Positions 7,567-19,054 of a DNA stretch of 64,000 nucleotides are shown piece after piece. The translations under genes were made by a program, and so were the position numbers. A model generated the notes under the pieces. It was not told the origin of the DNA, did not search any database, and saw only the letters and a list, made by a program, of their open reading frames with translations. The DNA lies in the NCBI RefSeq assembly GCF_026125785.1, contig NZ_JAHCKL010000004.1, forward strand, positions 1 to 64,000, read 5' to 3'. Each line of letters opens with the position of its first letter. Within the stretch, counting starts at the first letter, position 1. Source of the DNA: Hydrogenophaga sp. GTDB lineage: Bacteria > Pseudomonadota > Gammaproteobacteria > Burkholderiales > Burkholderiaceae_C.

Positions 7567-8643
7567 CTAGGCTCCTTGAGAGGGGGTGCGCAGGCTCTCG
7601 CGCGTGCGCGCCGGGAGCTGGGTGGGCACAGCGGCGAACTGCCCGCTGCGGCCGAAGCGCTGGCGGCGCTTGCGCAGGTCGATGAAGCGCAGCACGGCCT
7701 CGGCCAGGTCCTCGTCGGTGGCAAGCTCCAGCGTGTCCACGCCAGCGCGGCCCAGGCTCTCGCGCAACTGGGCCTCGCGCTGCGCGGCGATGCGGGCGAA
7801 GCGCTGGCGGAAGCCGGCGTCGTGCGTGTCCACCAGCACCTGCTCGCCGGTCTCGGCGTCGCGGATGGGGATCAGCCCGAGGTCGGGCAGGTCGAGTTCC
7901 AGCGGGTCGAGCAGGCGCACAGCCACCACGTCGTGCCGGCGCGCCAGCTCGCCCAGCGGTTTCTCCCAGCCGGGTTCGCTGATGAAGTCCGACACCACGA
8001 ACACGGTGGAGCGCTGGCGCACGGTGTGCACCGCGGCGCGCAGCAGGTCGGCCAGTTGCGTGGCGCCGCCACCGGCCTTGTCCTTCTCTCTGGCAGCGGC
8101 CGTCGTGGGCGGCTGCAGCACCATCTGCATGAGCCGCAGCACCTGCGTGCGTCCACCGCGCGCAGGCAGCACCGCGTCCACCTCGGGCCGGCCGCGGGAA
8201 CCGTAGAGCATGGCGCCCACGCGGTTGCCGTGGCGGCCGATGAGGCGCGCGAGCACGGCGGTGAAGTCCAGCAGCACCTGGCTCTTGCGCTGCTCGCCGG
8301 AGCCGAAGTCGACCGAGGGGCTGAGGTCCAGCAGGAACCAGGCCGCCATCTCGCGGTCTTCGGTGAACACGCGCACGTGCGGCTGCTGCAGACGGGCGGT
8401 GACGTTCCAGTCGATATGGCGCACGTCGTCGTGCAACTGGTATTCGCGCAGGTCGGCAAGGTCGAGCCCGGCGCCGCGCATCAGCGTGCGGTGGTCGCCC
8501 TGCAGCAAGCCATCGAGTCGGCGCAGCACGGTCCACTCCAGCCGCCGCAGCATGGACTCCGCCCGGCGCGCGACCGGCGTGGCCACGGCGACGGCCGCGG
8601 CCGCCTTGCCGTCACCTTGTCTGCCGAACAGCCGCGCCAGCAT
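7567..8643 (-). CDS. DUF58 domain protein of a MoxR–VWA cluster
   Basis: The 358-residue protein carries the DUF58 region, including GDHRTLMRGAGLDLADLREY and DDVRHIDWNVTAR, followed by a VWA-like fold (FLLDLSPSVDFGS, VFVVSDF). DUF58 proteins are encoded with MoxR ATPases and are thought to be their partners or targets. The N-terminal 40 residues are Ala/Arg-rich and not conserved. It lies 81 bases downstream of the MoxR gene and is almost fused to the BatA-type gene, so the three are probably one transcript. Confidence 0.9.
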   Translation of the reverse strand: MLARLFGRQGDGKAAAAVAVATPVARRAESMLRRLEWTVLRRLDGLLQGDHRTLMRGAGLDLADLREYQLHDDVRHIDWNVTARLQQPHVRVFTEDREMAAWFLLDLSPSVDFGSGEQRKSQVLLDFTAVLARLIGRHGNRVGAMLYGSRGRPEVDAVLPARGGRTQVLRLMQMVLQPPTTAAAREKDKAGGGATQLADLLRAAVHTVRQRSTVFVVSDFISEPGWEKPLGELARRHDVVAVRLLDPLELDLPDLGLIPIRDAETGEQVLVDTHDAGFRQRFARIAAQREAQLRESLGRAGVDTLELATDEDLAEAVLRFIDLRKRRQRFGRSGQFAAVPTQLPARTRESLRTPSQGA

Positions 8644-8724
8644 GTCACCCTCCTGAAGCGTGATGGCTCCACCCGGAGATGCCGAGGCACCGGCTCCGGA
8701 GGTGGCGCGGGCGGGTGGTGGCCA

Positions 8725-9726
<1,002 letters not shown>

Positions 9727-9750
9727 GGAGCGCTCCTGTGGATGGGAAGA

Positions 9751-10683
9751 CTAGAACGGAGGTAGACCGGCGGCGCTCGCCGCGCTTTCGATCGGGACTG
9801 CAAAACCGATGCCAACGAAGGTGCGGTGGCTGGTGGGGTTGAGGATGCCGGTGACGATGCCCACGACCTCGCCGTCCATGGTGACGAGCGGGCCACCGGA
9901 GTTGCCGGGATTGGCGGCGGCGTCGAACTGGATCAGGTTGGAGATTTCCTGCTCGCCTTCGGGCGACTTGAAGGCGCGGCCAAAGCCGGAGATCACGCCC
10001 GCCGACACGGAAGGACCGATACCGAAGGGAAAGCCGACCGCGACCACCTGCTCGCCGGGCGCGAGGTCGTTGGTGGAGCGCATGGTGGCGGCGGAGAGGT
10101 CGTCGGGAATGGTGTGGGCCTGCAGCACGGCGAGGTCGTTTTCGGCCTGCACGCCGGTGACGCTGGCGCCGGACTCGGTGCCGTCGGCAAACACCAGCTT
10201 GATGGTCTGTGCGCCCTGCACCACGTGCAGGTTGGTGAGGATGATGCCCTTGTCGACGATCACCACGCCGGTGCCCACGCCCTGCTCCTGCTCCACGCCC
10301 TTCTTGTCCTTGGCGTAGGACATCACACGCACCACGGCGGGGCGGATCTTCTCGGCCGCGCGCGCCTGCACCGAAGGCAGGTTCTGGGTGGTCAGGGTGC
10401 GCAGCACCGCGGCGTCGATGTCTTTCTGCGTAAGCGCCTTGGGCACGCTGTGCTGCCAGACGCTGGCGCCCAGCAGCGCGGCCAGCAAGGCCATGCCGGC
10501 CCACAGCGCGCGCGGGCTGCCCGCCGCCCGCGCGGCGCCCTGGCGCCAGCGCTTCAAGCGCCCGGGTGCCGGGGCGGCGGCCTCCATGGCCTGTGTCGCC
10601 TGCGCCGCTGCCCCGCCGTCACGCGCACCGGCCTGCGGGCCCGCCGGGCGGCGCGTCGGACTGTACAAGGCAGGTTTTCGCAT
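9751..10683 (-). CDS. Membrane-anchored trypsin-like (DegP-type) serine protease without PDZ
   Basis: The 310-residue protein has a long Pro/Ala/Arg-rich cytoplasmic N-terminus, one membrane helix (about 59–75) and a trypsin fold. The catalytic triad is visible as His153 (TNLHVV), Asp183 (ENDLAVL) and Ser262 (NPGNSGGPL). It ends soon after the protease domain and has no PDZ domain, unlike DegP, DegQ or DegS. A periplasmic location is inferred. It lies upstream of the MoxR cluster on the same strand and may be transcribed with it. Confidence 0.9.
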   Translation of the reverse strand: MRKPALYSPTRRPAGPQAGARDGGAAAQATQAMEAAAPAPGRLKRWRQGAARAAGSPRALWAGMALLAALLGASVWQHSVPKALTQKDIDAAVLRTLTTQNLPSVQARAAEKIRPAVVRVMSYAKDKKGVEQEQGVGTGVVIVDKGIILTNLHVVQGAQTIKLVFADGTESGASVTGVQAENDLAVLQAHTIPDDLSAATMRSTNDLAPGEQVVAVGFPFGIGPSVSAGVISGFGRAFKSPEGEQEISNLIQFDAAANPGNSGGPLVTMDGEVVGIVTGILNPTSHRTFVGIGFAVPIESAASAAGLPPF

Positions 10684-10737
10684 GGCGACTCCCGGTGACA
10701 GTGGTTCGGCACATCATGCCGCGTTGCGGCGACCCGC

Positions 10738-13635
<2,898 letters not shown>

Positions 13636-13640
13636 GTGAG

Positions 13641-13684
13641 GCTCCTGACGGAAACGGTCGAAACCGTTCCATTCTGTCAGGAGC
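13641..13684 (-). promoter_or_regulatory. Hairpin in the acnA leader that encloses the ribosome binding site
   Basis: On the coding strand of acnA the sequence GCTCCTGAC (13684–13676) pairs perfectly with GTCAGGAGC (13649–13641), which contains the AGGAG used for acnA translation. Between them GGAACGGT and ACCGTTTCC form a second stem (one bulged T) closed by a TTCG loop. The ATG follows 5 bases after the structure. If transcription starts upstream of 13684, the ribosome binding site would be sequestered. The structure is seen in the sequence; the regulatory role is inference. Confidence 0.6.
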
Positions 13685-13714
13685 GAGGTTCTCCCTGTTG
13701 CTTGTCGTGCTTTG

Positions 13715-14128
13715 TCAGGCCAGGGAACGGGTACCGGCCCGGCGCAGCGCCATCCACTGCAATTCGGCCAGCACCAGGACCGCCACGGCCTGCACCACGA
13801 TGTAAGCCTGCCCCAACGGCGTGGGCGAGACCAGGCCGCCGAACAGCAGCGCCAGGCAGGCGGCGACCCAGGCGAAGTTGCCCAGCGCCAGCAGCACCAG
13901 CGCGGTGCGCGAGGGCGTGACCTGCAGGGCCAGGCTGCCCGCCAGGGCGACGTAGACCAGCAGCACCGCGCCGCTGGCGAGCAGAAGCCCGGCGGGCAGG
14001 CCCAGCAGGCTGGCCAGGGAACCCGCGAACAGCAGGTGCAACGCGGCCGAGCCGGTGCCGGACAGGGCATCGGCCCAGAGCACGCGGCGCAGGCCGGCGG
14101 GGGATGTGAGGTAGGCGAGAAGGGACAT
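13715..14128 (-). CDS. Small four-helix integral membrane protein
   Basis: The 137-residue product is almost entirely hydrophobic, with about four membrane helices, and starts [21 protein letters not shown] do not recognise a named family. AGGAG lies 6 bases before the ATG at 14128, which decides the start. It is divergent from an XRE-family regulator and is probably its target. The gene ends 79 bases before acnA and could supply read-through into it. Confidence 0.75.
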   Translation of the reverse strand: MSLLAYLTSPAGLRRVLWADALSGTGSAALHLLFAGSLASLLGLPAGLLLASGAVLLVYVALAGSLALQVTPSRTALVLLALGNFAWVAACLALLFGGLVSPTPLGQAYIVVQAVAVLVLAELQWMALRRAGTRSLA

Positions 14129-14185
14129 GGTGCACTCCTGGTGGTTGAAAGACACGGACTGGGGAAGGCCCGGCAGCCATGGTCG

Positions 14186-14199
14186 GTGCGGGGCCGCAC
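14186..14199. promoter_or_regulatory. Short GC-rich inverted repeat in the divergent intergenic region
   Basis: GTGCGG and CCGCAC flank a two-base centre. This lies just upstream of the longer inverted repeat that precedes the XRE regulator gene. By itself such a short GC-rich palindrome is weak evidence; it is noted because of its position. Confidence 0.25.
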
Positions 14200-14204
14200 G
14201 GCGT

Positions 14205-14225
14205 CCATGACGTGGGAGGTCATGG
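14205..14225. promoter_or_regulatory. Probable operator: perfect 7-bp inverted repeat with 7-bp spacer
   Basis: CCATGAC and GTCATGG form perfect arms separated by seven bases, centred between the divergent membrane-protein gene and the XRE regulator gene, 24 bases before the latter's first ATG. Geometry and position fit an autoregulatory operator of the XRE protein. No direct proof is possible from sequence alone. Confidence 0.5.
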
Positions 14226-14249
14226 TCGCGCGGCCTCCGGCGTCCTACC

Positions 14250-15059
14250 ATGCCGCCCATGACCGCTGCCCGCACCCCCGCCCCGTTCGGCGAACGCCTG
14301 CGCCACTGGCGCCAGCACCGCCGCCTGAGCCAGCTCGATCTGGCCCATGTGGCCGACGTCTCCACGCGTCACCTCAGCTATGTGGAGACCGGCCGCGCCA
14401 GCCCCAGCCGCGACATGGTGCTGCGGCTGCTTGACCGCCTGGACATTCCGCTGCGCGAGCGCAACGGCCTGCTGCAAGCCGCGGGCTATGCACCCATGTA
14501 CCGCGAGCGGCCGCTGGACGCCCCGGACATGGCCCCGGCGCGCGCGGCGGTCCAGCGCATCCTGGACTGCCACGAGCCCTGGCCCGCGCTGGCCATGGAC
14601 CGGCACTGGAACCTGGTGATGGCCAACCGCATGGTGGCGCCGCTGCTGGCGGGCGCCGCGCCCACGCTGCTGCAGGGGCCGATCAATGTGCTGCGCCTGA
14701 GCCTGCATCCCGACGGGCTGGCACCGCGCATCGCCAACCTGCGCCAGTGGCGCGTGCACCTCTTCGAGCGGCTGCGCCAGCAGATCCACGCCACCAGCGA
14801 CGAGACGCTGACCGCGCTGCTGGCCGAGCTGCAGGGGTACCCCGACGGCTTCGGCGCGGCGCCGGTGGTGGCGCTGCCGGGCGAGCACCATGGCGTGCTG
14901 ATGCCGTTCCAGTTCCAGACGCCGCACGGCACGCTGCAACTGGTCAGCACCACCACGGTGTTCGGCTCGCCGGTGGACATCACCTTGCAGGAACTGGCGC
15001 TGGAGACCTTCTTTCCGGCGGACGAGGCTTCGGCGGCGCTGCTGCGCGGGTTGGCCTGA
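14250..15059 (+). CDS. XRE-family regulator with MmyB-like ligand-binding domain
   Basis: The 269-residue protein has an N-terminal helix-turn-helix of the Cro/XRE type (about 15–70: RLSQLDLAHVADVSTRHLSYVETGR). It continues with the MmyB-like sensor domain (ALAMDRHWNLVMANRMVAPLL … TPHGTLQLVSTTTVFGSPVDITLQELALETFFPAD). This family often represses a divergent or adjacent gene and responds to a small ligand, possibly a lipid. Starts at 14250 and 14259 are both possible; neither has a strong ribosome binding site. It is divergent from a small membrane protein and convergent with the SMP-30 gene. Confidence 0.9.
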   Translation: MPPMTAARTPAPFGERLRHWRQHRRLSQLDLAHVADVSTRHLSYVETGRASPSRDMVLRLLDRLDIPLRERNGLLQAAGYAPMYRERPLDAPDMAPARAAVQRILDCHEPWPALAMDRHWNLVMANRMVAPLLAGAAPTLLQGPINVLRLSLHPDGLAPRIANLRQWRVHLFERLRQQIHATSDETLTALLAELQGYPDGFGAAPVVALPGEHHGVLMPFQFQTPHGTLQLVSTTTVFGSPVDITLQELALETFFPADEASAALLRGLA

Positions 15060-15076
15060 TGGCGGCCTTCACGCGG

Positions 15077-16039
15077 TCAGCGGCCGCCGCCGAAATGCAG
15101 GGCCAGGCCAGGCCGGGCCCAGGGCACGGCCAGCAGGCGACCGGTGCGCGACTGCGTGATGAAGGCGGTGCGCAGGTCCGGGCCGCCGAAGCAGATGTTG
15201 GTGGTGGCGCGGTCGGGCAGATAAACGTGTTCGACCAGACTTCCGTCGGGCGCGACCACCGTGATGCCCGCGCCGCCGGGCGTGGTCTGTCCGGCCACGC
15301 CGATGGTGGCGATGCAGACGTTGCCGCCAGCCTCTACCGCGAGCGAGTCGAACATGCAGTCGTGCGGCGCGGCGTAGAGCAGGCGACCGGGGTTGATGGC
15401 CGGCGGCACCTGGCGCAGCGCCAGTTCACCCGGCGCGGCAACGTCGAACGCCCACAGGCGGGCGGTGACGGTCTCCACCGCATAGAGCGTGCGGCCGTCG
15501 GGTGACAGGCCGATGCCGTTGGGCGTGAGCATGGGCTGCACCGCCACGCGCGGCGTGCCGCCGCCAGCCGGCGCGTAGCAGATGCGGCCACGCTCGATGC
15601 TGTCTTCGCCGATGTGCCCGAGGTCGGTAAACCAGCAGCCGCCGGTGTGGTCGAAAACGATGTCGTTGGGACCGGAGAGGGTGTGGGTGAGACTGCGGTC
15701 GTGCAGGCGCTCCACGCGGCCGCTGGCCAGGTCGACGCGTTCGATGCGGCCACCGGCGTAGTCGTGCGCGCGGCCGGCCGGGATCATCTGGCCCTCGCCC
15801 GCGGACTTCCACTCGAAGCCCCCGTTGTTGCAGACGTAGCAGGCGCCATCGGGGCCGAGGGCCGCGCCGTTGGGGCCGCCGCCGGTGCGCGCCACGGTCT
15901 CGACGCGGCCGTCCGCGTGCACGCGGGTGAGCTGGCCGGCACCGATCTCGACCAGCAGCACCGAGCCATCGGCCATGGCGATCGGGCCCTCGGGAAACTT
16001 CAGGCCGGTGGCCAGGGTGTCAAAAGAAGCAAGGGTCAT
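15077..16039 (-). CDS. SMP-30/gluconolactonase-family hydrolase
   Basis: The 320-residue protein is a six-bladed beta-propeller of the SMP-30/gluconolactonase/LRE family: FPEGPIAMADGSVLLVEIG near the start, GPNDIVFDHTGGCWFTDLG in the middle and LTPNGIGLSPDGRTLYAVET later. These provide the metal-binding Glu, Asn and Asp residues of the family. Members hydrolyse sugar lactones or other lactones. Its start overlaps the stop of the upstream Bug-type gene by four bases (ATGA), so the two are translationally coupled. The gene is the last of the leftward arm of the AraC-controlled catabolic island; ring opening of a lactone intermediate is a plausible role. Confidence 0.9.
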   Translation of the reverse strand: MTLASFDTLATGLKFPEGPIAMADGSVLLVEIGAGQLTRVHADGRVETVARTGGGPNGAALGPDGACYVCNNGGFEWKSAGEGQMIPAGRAHDYAGGRIERVDLASGRVERLHDRSLTHTLSGPNDIVFDHTGGCWFTDLGHIGEDSIERGRICYAPAGGGTPRVAVQPMLTPNGIGLSPDGRTLYAVETVTARLWAFDVAAPGELALRQVPPAINPGRLLYAAPHDCMFDSLAVEAGGNVCIATIGVAGQTTPGGAGITVVAPDGSLVEHVYLPDRATTNICFGGPDLRTAFITQSRTGRLLAVPWARPGLALHFGGGR

Positions 16040-17022
16040 GAGTCGATCTTCACGCGGCCGGATTTGAACAGGGACTCCAGCACCTTGCCGGCGCCGTCGA
16101 CGTAGTCGTTGAAAGCATTGCCGGTAACCGCGAAAGGTTCGAAGCCCATCTCGCGGATGCGGGTGGTGATCGCAGGCGTCTGGATGATGCGGGCCATCTC
16201 GCGCGCCAGGTCATCGACGATGGCCTTGGGCGTGGCGGCCGGGGCGAACAGGCCGTGCCAGGCCGGCAGGTCGAGCTGGGACAGGCCCTGCTCGCCAAAG
16301 GTGGGAATGTTGGGCAACAGGGGCAGGCGCTTCTCGCCATTGACGCCCAGCACGCGCACGCGCCCCGAGGCCTGCTCCTCGCGCGAGAACAGGCCCACGT
16401 CGCCAAAGGCGACGCCGATCTGGCCACCGATGAGGTCCATCATGGCCGGGTTGCTGCCCTTGTAGGGGATGTGCCGCATGTCGATGCCGGCGGCGGCGTT
16501 GAGCGATTCGCCCATGAAGTGCGCGACCGAGCCCACGCCGTAGCTGCCATAGCTCACGGTCCTGGGGTTGCCCTTCACGTAGGCGATGAGCTCCTGCATG
16601 TTGCGCGCGGGCACGTTGGCGTTCACCGCCAGCCCCACGGGCGAGAGCACGGTGGAGGTGATGGGTGCGAGGTCGCGCCACTTGTAGCCCGGGTTGGGCA
16701 TGGTGATGGTGTTGAGCTGCACCGCCGAGTAGGTGAGCAGCAGGGTGTGGCCGTCCGGCACGGCACCCGCCACGAAGGCGGCGGCGATGGCCGCATTGGC
16801 GCCGGGCTTGGACACCACGACGGTGGGCTGGCCATAGTGTTCGGTGAGGTGCTGGCCAAACAGGCGGGCGAAGATGTCCATGCCGCCACCGGGTGCGGTG
16901 GGGATGACGATCTGGATCGGCTTGCTGGGGAACTTGCTGCCTTGCGCGTTCAGGGGGAAGGCGCTGAGCCCGGCGGCGGCGCCGGCGGCAGCGCCCAGAA
17001 GGTGGCGGCGCGAAATGTTCAT
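16036..17022 (-). CDS. Bug/TctC-family solute-binding protein of the catabolic island
   Basis: The 328-residue product has a twin-arginine-like signal (SRRHLLGAAAGAAAG, cleavage after FPLNAQ) and a Bug fold marked by PSKPIQIVIPTAPGGGMD, VVVSKPGANAAIAA and HIPYKGSNPAMMDLIGGQI. Such proteins bind carboxylated compounds in the periplasm for uptake or sensing. I chose the ATG at 17022 from the signal peptide; the open frame runs further upstream into the regulatory region. It is the first gene of the leftward arm, overlaps the SMP-30 gene by four bases, and lies downstream of one copy of the shared 37-bp element. Confidence 0.93.
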   Translation of the reverse strand: MNISRRHLLGAAAGAAAGLSAFPLNAQGSKFPSKPIQIVIPTAPGGGMDIFARLFGQHLTEHYGQPTVVVSKPGANAAIAAAFVAGAVPDGHTLLLTYSAVQLNTITMPNPGYKWRDLAPITSTVLSPVGLAVNANVPARNMQELIAYVKGNPRTVSYGSYGVGSVAHFMGESLNAAAGIDMRHIPYKGSNPAMMDLIGGQIGVAFGDVGLFSREEQASGRVRVLGVNGEKRLPLLPNIPTFGEQGLSQLDLPAWHGLFAPAATPKAIVDDLAREMARIIQTPAITTRIREMGFEPFAVTGNAFNDYVDGAGKVLESLFKSGRVKIDS

Positions 17023-17096
17023 GCCTGTGTCTCCGTGGATGTTGTGGGGCGTGGCACGACCGGCGCCGCGCTGGCGGCCCCGGAAGCACGGGGCGC

Positions 17097-17155
17097 AATC
17101 TAGAGGCGCAGGCCACATGCGTCTTGCATGAACCTGTGCCGGGGCTTTGGAGATT
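17097..17155 (-). promoter_or_regulatory. Shared activator site and promoter, leftward arm of the P450 island
   Basis: Read toward the Bug gene, AATCTCCAAAG (17155–17145), twelve variable bases and TTCATGCAAGACGC (17132–17119) are followed exactly 16 bases later by TAGATT (17102–17097), a -10-like hexamer. The same arrangement occurs in front of the rightward operon at 18141–18198. There is no good -35 box, which fits an activator-dependent promoter bound by the AraC-type protein encoded alongside. Confidence 0.65.
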
Positions 17156-17233
17156 TGCGGCACGCCGGCTGCAAAGACCCCACGGGCTAATACCGATTGG
17201 GGGATCTTGAATGGTTCAGCCAAAATACCAGCC

Positions 17234-18115
17234 ATGCTCACCATCAGCCACCGCGACATGCTCCAGCACGTGCCCGGCCAGACCTGGCTGGCGCCCGCCG
17301 CACCCGCGCAGGACGGCATCTCGGTGAGCGGGTTCACCTTCTCGCCCAGCACCTCCAACGTCCACACCGGCAGCCACGTCATCATCGTCTACCGACAACA
17401 CCGCTCGACCATGCGGCGATGCATCGGTGGGCAGGTGCACTGCACCGACGTGGTGGCCGGCGACATCTCGCTCAAGCACTGCAGCAGCGCGGGCGAGTGG
17501 GCCTGGACGGACGCGATCGACGTGGTGCACATCTACATCGAGCCCGCGCTGCTGGACCGCGTGGCCACCGAGCTGCACGGCCCGAGCTTCGGCAGCTTCC
17601 GCCTCAACGATTGCGTGAAGGTCCGCGACGACAGCGTGGCTGGCGTGGTGCACGCGCTGGCCGACGAAGCCGCCGCCGCACGGGCGGGTTCGCGGCTGAT
17701 GGCACGCTCGCTCGGCCTGCAGCTCGCGGTGCATCTGGTGCGCCACCACGGCCAGGTGATGCCGGCATTGCGCACTGGCGGCTTCGATCCGGCGCAGTGC
17801 CTGCGCATCAGCGGCCACATCGCCGCGCACCTGGCCGATGACCTGTCGGTCGAGGTGCTGGCGGAACTGGCGGGCGTGAGCCCCGGCCACTTCAGCCGCC
17901 TGTTCCGGGCCTCTTTCGACTGCGCGCCGCACCAGTACGTGCTGCGCGCCAGGCTGGAGGCGGCCTGCGAACTGCTGCGCGACCCGGCGCGGCCAATGGC
18001 GGAGATCGCGGTGGAGACCGGCTTCTTCGACCAGAGCCACCTCAGCCGCTGGTTCAAGCAGCACTACGGGCAGTCGCCCGGGCTGTGGCGGCGCCAGAAC
18101 AACGGCACCGCCTGA
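17234..18115 (+). CDS. AraC/XylS-family transcriptional regulator of the catabolic island
   Basis: The 293-residue protein has an N-terminal sensor region and a C-terminal AraC double helix-turn-helix (about residues 190–290), with LSVEVLAELAGVSPGHFSRLF and PMAEIAVETGFFDQSHLSRWF as the two helices and a closing PGLWR. I chose the ATG at 17234 because the protein family usually starts close to the sensor domain; no convincing ribosome binding site is seen. It lies between two divergent transcription units that share an almost identical element, so it most likely activates both. One copy of that element also sits 78 bases upstream of its own start. Confidence 0.92.
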   Translation: MLTISHRDMLQHVPGQTWLAPAAPAQDGISVSGFTFSPSTSNVHTGSHVIIVYRQHRSTMRRCIGGQVHCTDVVAGDISLKHCSSAGEWAWTDAIDVVHIYIEPALLDRVATELHGPSFGSFRLNDCVKVRDDSVAGVVHALADEAAAARAGSRLMARSLGLQLAVHLVRHHGQVMPALRTGGFDPAQCLRISGHIAAHLADDLSVEVLAELAGVSPGHFSRLFRASFDCAPHQYVLRARLEAACELLRDPARPMAEIAVETGFFDQSHLSRWFKQHYGQSPGLWRRQNNGTA

Positions 18116-18124
18116 CACCCCGGG

Positions 18125-18141
18125 TCCGGGCCATGCCCGGA
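18125..18141 (+). terminator. Hairpin after the araC-type gene
   Basis: TCCGGGC and GCCCGGA flank a three-base loop, ten bases after the regulator's stop codon. No T-tract follows, so termination would be weak or factor-assisted. Its last base is also the first base of the shared activator element, so it may insulate the rightward promoter. Confidence 0.4.
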
Positions 18142-18198
18142 ATCTCCAAAAGCGCCGACGGTTTCATGCAAGACGCCAGCGCGCTGGCTGCCTACAGT
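18141..18198 (+). promoter_or_regulatory. Shared activator site and promoter, rightward arm of the P450 island
   Basis: AATCTCCAAAAG (18141–18152), ten variable bases and TTCATGCAAGACGC (18163–18176) are followed exactly 16 bases later by TACAGT (18193–18198), a -10-like hexamer. The first aldolase codon is 29 bases further on. Both conserved blocks and the 16-base spacing match the leftward promoter. No -35 consensus is present. Confidence 0.65.
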
Positions 18199-18227
18199 CC
18201 CGCCTGATTTCCATCAGCGGAGACAAG

Positions 18228-19037
18228 ATGACACCAACCACGAAGGGCCGCGAAGCCGTACCGCCCTCCCCCATCCTCGCGCTCTCGCAACGCCTGCGCA
18301 GTGGCGCGGCGGTGCTCTCGGCCTGGGTGTCCCAGGATCCCCACGCCGCCTCCACGCTGGGGCGGCTCGGCTTCGACGCGGTGTCCTTCGACCTGCAGCA
18401 CAGCCGGCTGGACCTGGCCGACGCGGTGCTGGGCATCGCGCTGGCCAGCGCGGCGGGCCAACCTTCGGTGGTGCGCATCCCGGTTGGCGAGTTCCAGACC
18501 GCATCGCGCGTGCTCGACGCCGGGGCGGCTGGCGTGATCGCGCCCATGATCAACTCCGCCGACGAGGCCCGCGCCCTGGTGCGCTTCTGCAAATACCCGC
18601 CGCAGGGTGAGCGCAGCTTCGGCGCCTACGCGGCACTGGCGATGTCGGGCCTGGACCGCAAGGTCTATCTGGGCGAGGCCAACCGCTTCGTGCAGGTGTT
18701 CGCGATGATCGAGACGCGCGAGGCGTTGGCCGCGCTGGACGAGATCCTCGCGGTGGAGGGCCTCGATGGCGTGTTCGTCGGTCCCGCCGACCTGTCGATC
18801 GGCCTCTCGGATGGCCAGGCCATAGACCCCGACAGCGCAGCAGTGCAAGCCGCGCTGGCTCGCGTGGCCCACAGCGCCCAGGCCGCCGGCAAAGTGGCCG
18901 GTGCCTACGCGCTGACCGGTGAGTGGGCGGCGCGCGCAGCCCGGGCCGGCCTGCGTTTCCTGGCGGTGGGCAGCGACACCTTGTTCATGGCGGCCGGTGC
19001 CCAGCATGCCTTGGCCGCCGCCCGGGCTGGCGCCTGA
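18228..19037 (+). CDS. HpcH/HpaI-family class II aldolase
   Basis: The 269-residue protein belongs to the HpcH/HpaI pyruvate-dependent aldolases, which split 4-hydroxy-2-oxo acids into pyruvate and an aldehyde using a divalent metal. Visible family features are FDLQHSRLD with His58, VVRIPVGE, AGAAGVIAPMINS, MIETREAL and FVGPADLSIGLS. The metal ligands are the expected Glu in MIE and Asp in GPAD. It is the first gene of the rightward operon, directly behind the second copy of the shared activator element. The likely job is the carbon–carbon cleavage step of the pathway; the substrate is not known. Confidence 0.93.
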   Translation: MTPTTKGREAVPPSPILALSQRLRSGAAVLSAWVSQDPHAASTLGRLGFDAVSFDLQHSRLDLADAVLGIALASAAGQPSVVRIPVGEFQTASRVLDAGAAGVIAPMINSADEARALVRFCKYPPQGERSFGAYAALAMSGLDRKVYLGEANRFVQVFAMIETREALAALDEILAVEGLDGVFVGPADLSIGLSDGQAIDPDSAAVQAALARVAHSAQAAGKVAGAYALTGEWAARAARAGLRFLAVGSDTLFMAAGAQHALAAARAGA

Positions 19038-19054
19038 GCATGGCCGGAGTCGGC

